DNA of 34,885 bases from Luteimonas sp. (GCA_014380115.1 JACMKK010000061.1:1-34885), one strand, 5' to 3'. Shown: positions 1 through 8,715, numbered from the stretch's first letter. Notes: a model not told the origin generated them from the letters alone. Made by a program: numbers and translations.

Positions 1-851
1 CGCTGCGGCAACTCGAGGAAAGTGCGCGCGAACTGCTGCATGCCGATCAGTGCCAGGCAGATCGACAACGGCACCGACTTGTCGGCCAGCCATGGCGAAT
101 TGGGCCACAGGTACTCGAAACCGAAGCCATTGAGCGTGAACAGCACCAGCCCGAACGCGGTGATGTGGAACAAGTACCAGAAATAGCTGGCGTCGCGCAG
201 TGTCAGCCACAGCACCAGATTGTAGAAGAACAGCGCCAGCAGGATGCCGTAATAGATGCCGATGAACAGCTGCGCATCGCGCGACAGCTCGGCGAAGGCG
301 ATCGGCGTGTAGAGATCGAGCGGCACCTGCATCGAACTCTGGCTCTGCACCCGCACCAGCAGTTCTACCGGCTGGCCGGTCGGAAGGGCCAGCAGGAAAT
401 TGGGATGGCGGTAGCGGATGCTGCGCGAGGCGAACGGCAGGCTGTCGCCACTCGCCTGGTGCAGCACGCGTCCATCGGGATATTTGAGGTACACGTCGAG
501 GCGATCGCTCAGCGCATAGCGCTGCACCAGCAGCCAGCGCTGCTCGGTCGGATTGTGGTTGACCAGACTGGCATGGAACCAGTACGCGCCGGGCTGGAAA
601 CCGAACGCGGTGCTGCCAGAGGGCAGGGGCTTGAAGGCGCCGCGATCGACCTGGGCCAAGGCCGAGACGATGTCGTCGGCGCCGGCTTGATCGTGGTGGT
701 AGCTCGTGTAGTCCGTGAGCGAGGCCTGCGACATGCCGCGGCCCAGTTCGAGCACGGGCTGCTGCGGCGCGGCGCGTGCCTGCGCGAACGCAGCCAGGCA
801 GAGCAGCACGATGCCCAACCAAACCCGCCCGTGTCCGCTGCGTCGAATCAT
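1..851 (-). CDS. 7TMR-DISM family membrane sensor protein, N-terminal part (cut by window edge)
   Basis: Absent from the ORF track because it has no stop inside the window; I read it by translating the minus strand from the ATG at 851. The 283 visible residues start with a signal peptide (GIVLLCLAAFAQARA). A periplasmic domain typical of 7TMR-DISM extracellular domain 2 follows, including GAYWFHASLVNHNPTEQRWLL and the YALSDRLDVYL strand (about residues 35-175). The first membrane segments come next (FIGIYYGILLALFFYNLVLWL, then FHITAFGLVLFTLNGFGF), as in the 7TMR-DISM membrane domain. Known members sense ligands in the periplasm and carry a cytoplasmic output domain, often GGDEF, histidine kinase or SpoIIE. 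That part lies beyond position 1, so the output is unknown. It is transcribed divergently from the phosphoesterase gene at 1028, with about 176 bases between them. Confidence 0.85.
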   Translation of the reverse strand, partial: MIRRSGHGRVWLGIVLLCLAAFAQARAAPQQPVLELGRGMSQASLTDYTSYHHDQAGADDIVSALAQVDRGAFKPLPSGSTAFGFQPGAYWFHASLVNHNPTEQRWLLVQRYALSDRLDVYLKYPDGRVLHQASGDSLPFASRSIRYRHPNFLLALPTGQPVELLVRVQSQSSMQVPLDLYTPIAFAELSRDAQLFIGIYYGILLALFFYNLVLWLTLRDASYFWYLFHITAFGLVLFTLNGFGFEYLWPNSPWLADKSVPLSICLALIGMQQFARTFLELPQ

Positions 852-1027
852 CGCCCCATCCTTCCCTGGCCGGCATGCACCGCCCAGTGTCGTGGGGTCC
901 AGTCTACTTCAGCAGCCAAGGCGACGACGCCGGTAAGCGGTGATACGGATGCTATTTTGCATACCTGCCGACAACGGCCGGACCGAGAATTTCCGGCCGT
1001 CGTTCCATCGCTGCATCGAGGGATTGC

Positions 1028-2629
1028 ATGATCCGGCCCATCGCCTGCCTGTTATTGCTGCTGGTCTCGAGCGTCGGCCCGGCCGCGGCAGCGGCGGACA
1101 CGATCGGCGGTCGCGTGTTCTCCGACAACGACGGCGACGGCATGTTCGACGCTGGCGAGTCCGGAATCGCCGATGTCGCGGTCTCGAACGGCCGCGTCGT
1201 GACGCGTACCGATGTCGGAGGCGCTTACCGCCTGTCCGTGCAGCGCGGCCAGACGGTGTTCATCGTCAAGCCCGCGGGATGGCGCGCAGCCAATGACGGC
1301 GATCGCCTGCCCATGTTCTGGCGGCAGCAACCGCTGGCGCTTCCGTCGGCGCTCAAGTACGGCGGACTGCCGCACGGGGCAGCGGCGACACGGTTCGATT
1401 TTCCGCTGCAACGCGAGCCACTGCGCGAAGGCGATCTCGACGTGCTGCTCTTCGGCGACCCGCAACCGAAATCGATGACCGATGTCGGCTACTACGATCG
1501 CGACATCGTCACGCCGCTGCTCGGTCGGCATGCGGCCCGGCTCGGTATCAGCCTCGGCGACATCGTCCATGACGATCTCTCTCTGTACCCTGCGATCAAC
1601 GCCTCGACCGCGAAGCTCGGCATCCCGTGGCTGCACGTTGCCGGCAACCACGACCTCGATTTCGACGCAGCGCGGGACGAGGACTCGCTCTCCACGTTCC
1701 GCCGTCGCTTCGGTCCCGATAGCTTCGCCTGGGAAGAAGCGCGCGCGGTGTTCGTGGTGCTCGACGATGTCGTCTACCGGCCCGGCGACAAGCCGGCCTA
1801 CGTCGGCGGCTTCCGCGACGACCAGTTCGCGTTCCTCGAAGCCTATCTATCGACCGTGCCGAAGGATCGGCTGCTGGTGCTGGCGATGCATATCCCGCTG
1901 TTCGAGGCGACGCCCGGCCGGGACACGTTTCGCGACGCCGATCGCGTGCGGCTGTTCGCGTTGCTGCAGGACTTCCCGCACGTGCTGGTGCTGAGCGCGC
2001 ACAGCCACACGCAGCGACACTGGTTCCACGATGCCGGGTCGGGCTGGCACGGCGCCCATCCGCTGCACGAATACAACGTCGGCGCGGCCTGCGGCGCGTT
2101 CTGGTCGGGCGTGCAGGATGCGGCCGGCATTCCCGACAGCACGATGGCCGACGGCACGCCCAATGGCTACGCGACGTTGCGCGTTGCAGCTGAGGGCAAA
2201 TACGCACTTGCCTGGCATCCGGCGCGCGACGCGCGCGACACGCGGATCGGATTGCATGCGCCGAAGGTGCTGCGACGCGGCGCCTGGCCGGGTTGGGCGG
2301 TGTACGCCAATGTCTACATGGGTCGCGACGACACGCGCGTCGAATACCGGATCGACAACGGCGACTGGATGCCGATGAGCCACGTCGCGCAGCCCGACCC
2401 GCGCCTGGTCATCGAGAACATGAACGATGACCTCGCCGAAGCGCTGCGCGGCTACGACCGGTCGCCCGAGGCCGAACCTTCGCCGCATCTGTGGCGCGGC
2501 GCGCTGCCGACCGACGGCGCCATCGGCGAACACCGCATAGAGGTGCGCGCCTTCGATGTCTGGCAGGGCGAGGTGCGCGCGCGGACGCAATACCGACTCG
2601 GCGCCGCGGAGCCAGGTCATGGCCACTGA
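1028..2629 (+). CDS. Secreted calcineurin-like metallophosphoesterase
   Basis: 533 residues with a clear signal peptide (MIRPIACLLLLLVSSVGPAAAA), so probably periplasmic. Residues about 27-70 (GGRVFSDNDGDGMFDAGESGIADV) form an SdrD-B-like/MetallophosN beta domain with an acidic, calcium-loop-like DNDGDG stretch. The central metallophosphatase domain shows the usual metal motifs in order: LLFGDPQ, LGDIVHDD, AGNHDLDF, LAMHIPLF and LSAHSHTQ. The last 130 residues or so match the C-terminal beta domain of the same multidomain family (MetallophosN-Metallophos-MetallophosC). The substrate cannot be read from the sequence; a phosphoester or nucleotide is likely. The stop codon lies inside the next gene (11-base overlap), so the two are probably cotranscribed. 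Confidence 0.88.
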   Translation: MIRPIACLLLLLVSSVGPAAAAADTIGGRVFSDNDGDGMFDAGESGIADVAVSNGRVVTRTDVGGAYRLSVQRGQTVFIVKPAGWRAANDGDRLPMFWRQQPLALPSALKYGGLPHGAAATRFDFPLQREPLREGDLDVLLFGDPQPKSMTDVGYYDRDIVTPLLGRHAARLGISLGDIVHDDLSLYPAINASTAKLGIPWLHVAGNHDLDFDAARDEDSLSTFRRRFGPDSFAWEEARAVFVVLDDVVYRPGDKPAYVGGFRDDQFAFLEAYLSTVPKDRLLVLAMHIPLFEATPGRDTFRDADRVRLFALLQDFPHVLVLSAHSHTQRHWFHDAGSGWHGAHPLHEYNVGAACGAFWSGVQDAAGIPDSTMADGTPNGYATLRVAAEGKYALAWHPARDARDTRIGLHAPKVLRRGAWPGWAVYANVYMGRDDTRVEYRIDNGDWMPMSHVAQPDPRLVIENMNDDLAEALRGYDRSPEAEPSPHLWRGALPTDGAIGEHRIEVRAFDVWQGEVRARTQYRLGAAEPGHGH

Positions 2630-3203
2630 ACTGCCGACCGACCTGCCGATCAGGCATTTCCGCAATGCAGCTGCATGGGCGAAGTGGTTGCTTGCCCATC
2701 CCGCTGAGAAGGGGTTGTGGCTGAAGATCGCCAAGAAGGACAGCGGCGTGGCTTCGGTCAGCTACCTCGAAGCCCTGGATGTCGCGCTGTGCCATGGCTG
2801 GATCGACGGCCTGAAGCGCAGTTGCGACGAGCAGTTCTTCCTGCAGCGTTTCACACCGCGCCGCCCGAAGAGCCTGTGGTCGAAGATCAATATCGGCAAG
2901 GTCGAGGCGTTGATCGCCGGCGGCCGCATGGGGCTTGTCGGCCTGCGTGAAGTGGAAGCTGCCAAGGCCGACGGACGCTGGGACGCGGCCTACGACTCGG
3001 CCAGCCGCATCACCGTGCCCGATGATTTGGCTGCGGCTTTGAAGAAGAACCGCAGGGCAGCCGCCTTCTTCGAGAAGCTCGACAAGACCAACCGCTACTC
3101 GGTGTTGTGGCGCGTGCAGACCGCGAAGAAACCGGAAACGCGCGCGGCGCGCATCGCGACGCTGGTGGCGATGCTGGCGAAGGGCGAGAAGATCCACGCC
3201 TGA
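2619..3203 (+). CDS. YdeI/OmpD-associated (OmdA) family protein
   Basis: 194 residues. The track ORF begins at 2556, but the ATG at 2619 gives the family-typical start MATELPTDLPIRHFRNAAAWAKWLLAHP, so I chose it. Family hallmarks are GLWLKIAKKDSG, SYLEALDVALCHGWIDGLKR, the arginine-rich FTPRRPKSLWSKINIGKVEAL, and a lysine-rich C-terminal helical part (KPETRAARIATLVAMLAKGEK). In E. coli, YdeI relatives have been linked to resistance to antimicrobial peptides; the biochemical role is unknown. The start overlaps the phosphoesterase gene by 11 bases, which implies translational coupling. It converges with the C13 peptidase gene, with 41 bases between the stops and no obvious terminator. Confidence 0.85.
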   Translation: MATELPTDLPIRHFRNAAAWAKWLLAHPAEKGLWLKIAKKDSGVASVSYLEALDVALCHGWIDGLKRSCDEQFFLQRFTPRRPKSLWSKINIGKVEALIAGGRMGLVGLREVEAAKADGRWDAAYDSASRITVPDDLAAALKKNRRAAAFFEKLDKTNRYSVLWRVQTAKKPETRAARIATLVAMLAKGEKIHA

Positions 3204-3244
3204 GGTTCACGCGACGGGATTGCGCGCGCGGAGCGACGAACCGA

Positions 3245-4135
3245 TCAGGGTGCCGCGGCTTCGGATGCCTTGTCGGCATAGGGATACGGCACGGCAGCCC
3301 CCGGCGTGAAGCCCGCCTGCCATTGCCGCAGGCGCGCAGCGATATGTGCGCCGATGTCGATCTGCGGTTGCGATGGAGGGAAGTCTTCTGCCTTCTCGCG
3401 TTCGGCGATGCGCAACCTCGCGCTTTCGAAGGCCGCAATGAAATCCGTGGTGTGGTTGAGGCTGTCCACCATCCAGGCGCGCCCGAAGTAGGTCGCTGCG
3501 GAATCCGAGCCGCAGCCGAAAGACGGGCGGTTTTTGCGCGCGGCGGCCAGGATCAGGGTGTCGGGCGAACGCAATTTCGGGATGAAGCCGCCGGAATAGC
3601 AGGCCGACACCACCACCACGCGATTGCGAATCCCGGAGGCATCGAGCGCGGCACGCAACTGGCGCGGCGTGATCGTGGCCTCGAAGACGGGCGGCAACTG
3701 CAGGTACAGGCGATGATCCGGCGTGCCGTGCGTGGTCAGGAACAGCAGCAGCACGTCCTCGTCGCGATCCATGACCTTGCCGACGCCCGCGAGCGCCTGT
3801 CGCAGGTTGTCGAGCGTCGCCAACGGCCGCGGTGTCCTGAAGCTGTCGACATGGTTGACCAGCGAGACGATACGACCCTTCGCGGCGAAGCGCCGCGTCA
3901 TCAGCGTTTCGAGGTAATCGACCTCGTTGCGAAACACGTCCTCGGCGCCGTCGCCAGCGAAGCCGACCACGTACAGGTCGGTGTGGCCCGGCTGCTGCGG
4001 AGCGAGCGCGGCGAACGTGGCATCGAGCAGGCGCTGGTCGCGTTCGCGCAGCGATTCAGCGCCGTCCTGCGCAGCCGAGGGCAGCGCGCACACGAACAGC
4101 AACAGGAGTGCCGCAATGACCGCGCGTCGCAGCAT
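3245..4135 (-). CDS. Secreted C13-family (caspase-like) cysteine peptidase
   Basis: 296 residues with a signal peptide ([23 protein letters not shown]), so exported. The clan CD catalytic pair is visible: His136 in LLLFLTTHGTP and Cys179 in RVVVVSACYSGGF, each after a hydrophobic strand as in legumain/caspase folds. This fits the bacterial peptidase C13 family. The C-terminal part holds SFGCGSDSAATYFGRAW and an amphipathic region, FESARLRIAEREKAEDFPPSQPQ. The start codon shares one base with the mtnC stop (TGATG), so it looks translationally coupled to methionine salvage, with no known functional link. Clan CD enzymes commonly cut after Asn, Asp, Lys or Arg; the specificity here cannot be told. 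Confidence 0.85.
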   Translation of the reverse strand: MLRRAVIAALLLLFVCALPSAAQDGAESLRERDQRLLDATFAALAPQQPGHTDLYVVGFAGDGAEDVFRNEVDYLETLMTRRFAAKGRIVSLVNHVDSFRTPRPLATLDNLRQALAGVGKVMDRDEDVLLLFLTTHGTPDHRLYLQLPPVFEATITPRQLRAALDASGIRNRVVVVSACYSGGFIPKLRSPDTLILAAARKNRPSFGCGSDSAATYFGRAWMVDSLNHTTDFIAAFESARLRIAEREKAEDFPPSQPQIDIGAHIAARLRQWQAGFTPGAAVPYPYADKASEAAAP

Positions 4136-4836
4136 CAGGATGCGGTCGGCTCGATATCGGAGAAGTGTTCGACGCGTCGGTGGCCATGCGTGGCCTCGCC
4201 AATGCGCGGCTCGGGATAGTCTTCGCGGCGATCGATCAGGATCGTGCGCAGCCCGGCATCGCGCGCGGCATCGAGTTCCTCGACGACATCGGACAGGAAT
4301 ACGATTTCTCCGGGCGCGTGTCCCAGCGCATCGGCGATGCGGCGGTAGCTGTCGGCTTCACGCTTGTGGCCGATCTCGGTATCGAAGAAGGCATCGAACA
4401 GCGGCATCAGGTCGCCCGCGTCGGAATGGCCGAAGAGCAGCCTCTGCGCGGCGACCGAACCCGAAGAAAACACCGCGAGTGCATGTCCGGCCTGATGCCA
4501 GCGCGGCAGCGCCTGTGCCGCGTCGGGATACATGTGGGCGGTGAAATCGGCGCTGCGATAGCCGGCGTCCCAGATCATGCCCTGCAGGGCCTTCAGCGCG
4601 GTGTGCTTGCGGTCCTGGTCGATCCAGCCCTGCAGCATTTCGACGATGACGTCATCGCTGCAGATGCCGCCGTTCTCGGCGGCCACGGTATCGAGCCACT
4701 TGCGCACTTCCGGCTCCTTGCCGCGGGCGCGCACGAATGCCGGCAGCGCGCTTCGAGCATACGGAAACAGCACGTCCTTGACGAAGGAGATGCTGCTGGT
4801 GGTGCCTTCGATGTCGGTGAGGATCAGGGGTTTCAT
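4135..4836 (-). CDS. mtnC: Enolase-phosphatase E1 (methionine salvage)
   Basis: 233 residues from the chosen ATG at 4836 ([15 protein letters not shown]); the track ORF adds 11 residues upstream that are not typical of the family. This is a HAD-superfamily bifunctional enzyme. It enolises and dephosphorylates 2,3-diketo-5-methylthiopentyl-1-phosphate to give the acireductone. Motifs are the [20 protein letters not shown] nucleophile motif, FSSGSVAAQ (motif II), the lysine in [14 protein letters not shown], and the acidic motif [16 protein letters not shown]. It lies between mtnD, 183 bases upstream across a GC-rich stem-loop, and the C13 peptidase gene that overlaps its stop. Its product feeds MtnD. 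Confidence 0.95.
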   Translation of the reverse strand: MKPLILTDIEGTTSSISFVKDVLFPYARSALPAFVRARGKEPEVRKWLDTVAAENGGICSDDVIVEMLQGWIDQDRKHTALKALQGMIWDAGYRSADFTAHMYPDAAQALPRWHQAGHALAVFSSGSVAAQRLLFGHSDAGDLMPLFDAFFDTEIGHKREADSYRRIADALGHAPGEIVFLSDVVEELDAARDAGLRTILIDRREDYPEPRIGEATHGHRRVEHFSDIEPTAS

Positions 4837-4922
4837 GCTTTGCTCGTTTTCCAACGCTTGGCTCGTCATCTGGCCTGTGTATCGCCGCTGCGAAGGTGAG
4901 GCCTGTGCGTGTGCCTTTAGCT

Positions 4923-4963
4923 CCCTCCCCTGCGACGGCAGGGGAGGGCTGGGGAGGGGTTTC
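4923..4963. repeat. GC-rich stem-loop repeat between mtnD and mtnC
   Basis: CCCTCCCCTGC, the four-base loop GACG, and GCAGGGGAGGG form a perfect 11-bp hairpin (4923-4948). A further G-run copy, TGGGGAGGGG, follows. It looks like the dispersed CCCTCCC...GGGAGGG intergenic elements common in Xanthomonadales genomes. It sits inside the mtn transcription unit, so it could affect mRNA stability or attenuate mtnC. There is no T-run typical of an intrinsic terminator on the minus strand. Confidence 0.6.
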
Positions 4964-5019
4964 TTCAGATCGCCTGGTTGTTAGCCGGAAGAAAACGCTT
5001 CACGCTGTGAGCGTAGAGA

Positions 5020-5577
5020 TCACCTTGCCTGTCCCTTCTCGTAGCGCGGGAACTTCTGCGCGATGTCGGTGCCCGTGAAATGCCCGACCCAGCCATCCGG
5101 CTCGGTGAAGAAGCGGATCGCGACGAAGTCAGGCTCCGGTCCCATGTCGAACCAGTGCGTGGTGCCGTCCGGCACGCCGATCAGGTCGTTTTTCACGCAT
5201 TCGATCTCGTAGACCTTATGGTCGACGTGCAACGTGAACAACCCCGAGCCCGCCACGAAAAAGCGCACCTCATCTTCCTTGTGGAAGTGCTCGTCGAGGA
5301 ACTTCTTGCGCATGTCCTCGCGGTTGGGATTGTCCGGGGCGATGCTGACCACGTCGACGGTCTTGAACCCGCGCTCGGCGCTGATGCGGTCGATGTCGGC
5401 GCGGTAGGCGGCCATCACGGACTCCGGCGTCGCGCCGGCCGCGATCGGCTGGGTCGCCTGCCATTGCTCGAAGGTGACGCCGATCCTGGCGAGCTCGCGC
5501 GCCATCTCGGCGTGGTCGCTGGTCGTCAGCAAGGCCGCATCGGGCGCGGCGTCCTCGAAAATCCGTAAACGACTCAT
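5020..5577 (-). CDS. mtnD: Acireductone dioxygenase (methionine salvage)
   Basis: 185 residues from the ATG at 5577 (MSRLRIFED); the track ORF runs 41 codons further into mtnB. A cupin-fold metal dioxygenase. With Fe(II) it converts acireductone to 2-oxo-4-methylthiobutyrate and formate; with Ni(II) it takes the off-pathway route to methylthiopropionate and CO. Metal ligands are visible as His97, His99 and Glu103 ([13 protein letters not shown]) and His141 (GTTHWFDMG), with spacing that matches characterised bacterial enzymes. The start overlaps the mtnB stop (ATGA), so the two are translationally coupled. Confidence 0.96.
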   Translation of the reverse strand: MSRLRIFEDAAPDAALLTTSDHAEMARELARIGVTFEQWQATQPIAAGATPESVMAAYRADIDRISAERGFKTVDVVSIAPDNPNREDMRKKFLDEHFHKEDEVRFFVAGSGLFTLHVDHKVYEIECVKNDLIGVPDGTTHWFDMGPEPDFVAIRFFTEPDGWVGHFTGTDIAQKFPRYEKGQAR

Positions 5578-6209
5578 CGCAGCTTCCTCAACTCCAGTTC
5601 GCAACCCAGCAGGAACTCGAACGCCTCCAGGTGCCTGCGCGCCTCGGCCATGTCGCGGCCCCAGGCGTACAGGCCGTGCCCATCGATCAGGTAGCCCCAC
5701 ATGCAGCCACGATCGAGCAGGGCGTCGACCTGGGCGGCGAGCGTGTGCATGTCCTGGGTGTTGGGCAGCACCGGCAGGTCGAGTTCGGTCTCATGCGTGG
5801 TGTTGCCGACGAAGGCTTTCAAGAGCTCATAGCCTTCGAGGTGGACATGGCCGGCGCCGGCGTACAGGCGCGAGGCCACGGTCTGCACCTGCGAGTGCGT
5901 ATGCAGGACGCAGCCGATCTCGGTGAAGCGCCGGTAGAGCTGGGTATGCAGCAGCGTCTCGGCCGACGGGCGATGATCGCTGCCGACCGCTTGGCCGTCG
6001 AAGTCCACGACCATGATGTCGGTCTCGGTCAGCCGGCCCTTGTCGCGCCCGGAGACGGTGATCGCGGCGTGGCGATCATCGAGGCGGCGCGAGAAATTGC
6101 TGCTGGTGGCAGGCGTCCAGCCGAGCTGCGACAGCTCGCGCACGTTGACGATGATCTCGCCGGCGAGTTCGCGCAGGCGCTGGCGGTCGTAGGGCAGGGC
6201 GGCGTTCAT
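5574..6209 (-). CDS. mtnB: Methylthioribulose-1-phosphate dehydratase
   Basis: 211 residues; class II aldolase/adducin fold. It dehydrates 5-methylthioribulose-1-phosphate to the diketo substrate of MtnC. Visible features are the N-terminal [14 protein letters not shown], the metal-binding [13 protein letters not shown], the catalytic-region [10 protein letters not shown], and [28 protein letters not shown]. It is the first gene of the unit mtnB-mtnD-mtnC-C13 peptidase. Upstream lies the permease terminator, so the promoter should be in the roughly 55 bases between 6210 and 6264. mtnA is not in this window. Confidence 0.95.
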   Translation of the reverse strand: MNAALPYDRQRLRELAGEIIVNVRELSQLGWTPATSSNFSRRLDDRHAAITVSGRDKGRLTETDIMVVDFDGQAVGSDHRPSAETLLHTQLYRRFTEIGCVLHTHSQVQTVASRLYAGAGHVHLEGYELLKAFVGNTTHETELDLPVLPNTQDMHTLAAQVDALLDRGCMWGYLIDGHGLYAWGRDMAEARRHLEAFEFLLGCELELRKLR

Positions 6210-6264
6210 GCCGGCAGTTTAGCGAAACGGCGTGGAAAGCCGGCGTCAATCCTGCATCTGCAAG

Positions 6265-6293
6265 AAAAACGGCGCGGTTGCCCGCGCCGTTTT
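6265..6293 (-). terminator. Intrinsic terminator of the permease gene
   Basis: AAAACGGCGCGG, loop TTGC, CCGCGCCGTTTT is a perfect 12-bp inverted repeat. Read on the minus strand it sits 22 bases after the permease stop and ends in a run of five T, a classic intrinsic terminator. It also separates the permease transcript from mtnB. Confidence 0.85.
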
Positions 6294-6314
6294 ACTTCGC
6301 CGAGTGTCGGTCGC

Positions 6315-7859
6315 TCAGGGACCGAGATCAGGCCCTTCATGGAACGGTGGCGCCGGCTCGAGCGTCGGGCCGCCGTGCGGTGGCGAGCGGCCGGGCGCCA
6401 GGTCGCTGTGCCGGTAGCCGTACAGCGCATAGACGACCATGCCGATGACAGCCCAGCCGACGAACAGGCTCAAGGTGTACAGCGACAGGTTGAAGAACAG
6501 CAGCAGGCAGCCGAGGATCGCCAACGGGCACACCAGCCACACCATCGGCGTGCGGAATGGACGCGGGCGATCCGGTTGCTTCTTGCGCAGGATCATCACC
6601 GCGATCGACACCATCACGAAGGCGAACAGCGTGCCGGAATTGGAGATGTCGGCGAGCACGCCCACCGGGAACCATGCCGCAAACGCCGCCACGAAGATGC
6701 CGGTGATGATCGTCACCACGTAGGGCGTGTGGAAGCGGGTGTGCACCTTGGAGAGCACGGTCGGCAGCAGTCCGTCGCGCGACATCGTGAAGAAGATGCG
6801 GGTCTGGCCGAAGATCATCATCAGGATGACCGAAGGCAGCGCGAGCGCGGCCGCCAGGCCGATCATGTTGCCCCAGGTGGCGAAGCCGAGCATGCGCAAC
6901 ACGTGCGCCAGCGGTTCCTTGCTGCAGACCAGCGCTTCACTGCCCTTGCAGGCAGCGGCAAGTTCCGGGCTACCCGGATGCAGCGCCATGCCGTTGGCAT
7001 CGAGCATCGGTTGCGAGCCGATCGAGCCGACTGCGCCGTAGCCCACCAGCAGATAGAACACGGTGCACACGGCGAGCGAGGCGATCAGGCCGATGGGGAT
7101 GTTGCGGTTCGGATTCTTGGTTTCTTCGGCCGCGGTCGAGACCGCATCGAAGCCGACATAGGCGAAGAAGATCGAGGCCGCCGCGCCGAGTACGCCGATG
7201 CCGCCAAGCGGACTGCCCCAGCCCGTCGGGAAGAACGGCTTGAAGTTCGGATCCTGGGCCGCGGGAACGGCGATGATGATGAAGGCCGTCAGCGCCGCCA
7301 CCTTGATCAGCACCAGCACGGCATTGACCTTGGCGGACTTGGACGTGCCGATCACCAGCAGAACGGTCACCACCAGCGCGATCAGGCAAGCCAGTAGGTT
7401 GAACGTGCCACCGTCCATCGGGCCGGTGCGGAGGTATTCGGGCAGGGGATAGCCGACGCTGATCAACAGCCCGTTCATGTATCCCGACCAGCCCACCGAC
7501 ACGGCGCAAGCGGCCACTGCGTACTCCAGCACCAGTGCCCAGCCAACGGCCCAGGCCAGGCCTTCGCCGAGCACGCCGTAGGTGTAGGTATAGGCGGAGC
7601 CGGAGACCGGCAGCATCGAGGCGAGTTCGGCGTAGGCGAGGGCCGCCAGCGCGCAGACGAGGGCGGCGATCACGAACGCGACCATCATGGCCGGACCGGC
7701 TTTCTGTCCGGCTTCGGCCGTGAGCACGAAGATGCCGGTGCCGATGATGGCGCCGATGCCGAGCATGGTCAGCTGGAAGGCGCCGAGTTGCCGCTTCAGG
7801 GATTTCCTGCTGGCGGTTTCAAGGATCTGGTCGAGCGGTTTCACGCGCCAAAAGAGCAT
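6315..7859 (-). CDS. APC-superfamily amino acid permease (cationic amino acid transporter type)
   Basis: 514 residues with about 12 hydrophobic segments. The N-terminal LGAFQLTMLGIGAIIGTGIFVLTAEAG is the APC signature in the first membrane helix. ASIFFAYVGFDAVSTAAEETKNPNRNIPIGLIASL is the conserved helix 6 and loop region of the CAT/YfnA-like branch. The extracellular loop carries two cysteines (LAAACKGSEALVCSKEP) that may form a disulphide. The C-terminal tail is proline-rich and cytoplasmic (PGRSPPHGGPTLEPAPPFHEG). It should import an amino acid with protons; the substrate cannot be assigned. The start at 7859 has a good ribosome site (GGGGAGAACTGA before ATG). It appears to be a single-gene unit. 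Confidence 0.9.
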   Translation of the reverse strand: MLFWRVKPLDQILETASRKSLKRQLGAFQLTMLGIGAIIGTGIFVLTAEAGQKAGPAMMVAFVIAALVCALAALAYAELASMLPVSGSAYTYTYGVLGEGLAWAVGWALVLEYAVAACAVSVGWSGYMNGLLISVGYPLPEYLRTGPMDGGTFNLLACLIALVVTVLLVIGTSKSAKVNAVLVLIKVAALTAFIIIAVPAAQDPNFKPFFPTGWGSPLGGIGVLGAAASIFFAYVGFDAVSTAAEETKNPNRNIPIGLIASLAVCTVFYLLVGYGAVGSIGSQPMLDANGMALHPGSPELAAACKGSEALVCSKEPLAHVLRMLGFATWGNMIGLAAALALPSVILMMIFGQTRIFFTMSRDGLLPTVLSKVHTRFHTPYVVTIITGIFVAAFAAWFPVGVLADISNSGTLFAFVMVSIAVMILRKKQPDRPRPFRTPMVWLVCPLAILGCLLLFFNLSLYTLSLFVGWAVIGMVVYALYGYRHSDLAPGRSPPHGGPTLEPAPPFHEGPDLGP

Positions 7860-8024
7860 TCAGTTCTCCCCAAGGACAAGGCGGGCATCGGATCAGGCTG
7901 GCGGTGGCCTGCCAGGAACCCCGCGACCTTAACCGTCACGTCACACGCGCACAAGCGCCGGGCTTGCCCTGAACGGCGATAATTCCGGTCCGGCAAATCG
8001 ATCCGGCGGATGCGGCGGCGCAAC

Positions 8025-8585
8025 ATGGACTCACGATCACCTGAAGAGATGCCGATTCCCGCATCGTTCGACGACTACCGCGCGCGCTGGCCGGACGAAG
8101 CCGATGTCGTGGCGCATTTCGCCGCGCTGCTCGTCGACGACCAGGACCCTTATCTGCGCGAACGGCTCGCCGGCCATTTCACCGCTTCGGCATGGCTGGT
8201 CGACCGGACTGGCCAGCGCGTGTTGCTGACGCACCATCGCAAGCTCGGCCTGTGGCTGCAGCTCGGCGGCCATGCCGATGGCGATCGCGATCTTGCGCGC
8301 GCGGCGCTGAAGGAAGCGGAGGAGGAATCGGGCCTTGCCGGCTTGTCCGTGGACCGGGGCATCTTCGACATGGATCGCCACTGGATTCCGGAGCACAAGG
8401 GCGTACCGGCGCACTGGCATTACGACGTGCGCTTCGTGGTCCATGCCGGCGAGCACGAGGACTTCGTCGTCAGCGACGAGTCGCATGCGCTGGCGTGGCG
8501 CGAGATTGCAGCGCTGGTCGAAGATGCCGACGCCGATCCCTCGTTGCGGCGGATGGCGCGGAAGTGGCTGGCGCGAAGCGTCTAG
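8025..8585 (+). CDS. NUDIX hydrolase
   Basis: 186 residues from ATG 8025; the ORF opens at 8010 and there is a further ATG at 8049, so the exact start is uncertain. The NUDIX box is GHADGDRDLARAALKEAEEESGL. It keeps the EExG core, but Arg replaces the first Glu and Lys replaces the Arg of the consensus Gx5Ex7REUxEExGU, as occurs in the GGHxDGDxDL subgroup. An N-terminal helical region precedes SAWLVDRTGQRVLLTHHRKLGLWLQLGGH. HYDVRFVVHAGEHEDFVVSDESHALAWREIAAL is the usual C-terminal half. A nucleoside-diphosphate-linked substrate is likely but unknown. It converges with efpL across a large inverted repeat. Confidence 0.9.
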   Translation: MDSRSPEEMPIPASFDDYRARWPDEADVVAHFAALLVDDQDPYLRERLAGHFTASAWLVDRTGQRVLLTHHRKLGLWLQLGGHADGDRDLARAALKEAEEESGLAGLSVDRGIFDMDRHWIPEHKGVPAHWHYDVRFVVHAGEHEDFVVSDESHALAWREIAALVEDADADPSLRRMARKWLARSV

Positions 8586-8607
8586 TGATCACCCCGCAGC
8601 CCATAAG

Positions 8608-8709
8608 CCGTCATTCCCGCGAAGGCGGGAACCCAGTGTCTTTGGCTGCTTCGATGGATAAGCAAGACTCAGCAAAGTCGCTGGGTTCCCGCCTTCGCGG
8701 GAATGACGG
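8608..8709. repeat. 29-bp perfect inverted repeat, REP/BIME-like element
   Basis: Left arm 8608-8636 (CCGTCATTCCCGCGAAGGCG, continuing GGAACCCAG) is the exact reverse complement of right arm 8681-8709; 44 bases separate them. Each arm also contains its own small palindrome (TCCCGCGAAGGCGGGA, with one offset). The sequence type is a well-known dispersed intergenic repeat of Lysobacterales. It lies between the convergent NUDIX and efpL genes, where it may act as a bidirectional terminator or mRNA 3' stabiliser. Confidence 0.85.
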
Positions 8710-8715
8710 TATGGA

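Noticed and set aside
165-1031. Plus-strand ORF of 288 residues at the left edge
   Set aside because: Shadow of the minus-strand 7TMR-DISM gene, which the track misses because it has no stop in the window.
5631-7397. Plus-strand ORF of 588 residues
   Set aside because: It spans mtnB, a terminator and the permease gene on the opposite strand and shows only low-complexity His/Arg/Gln sequence.
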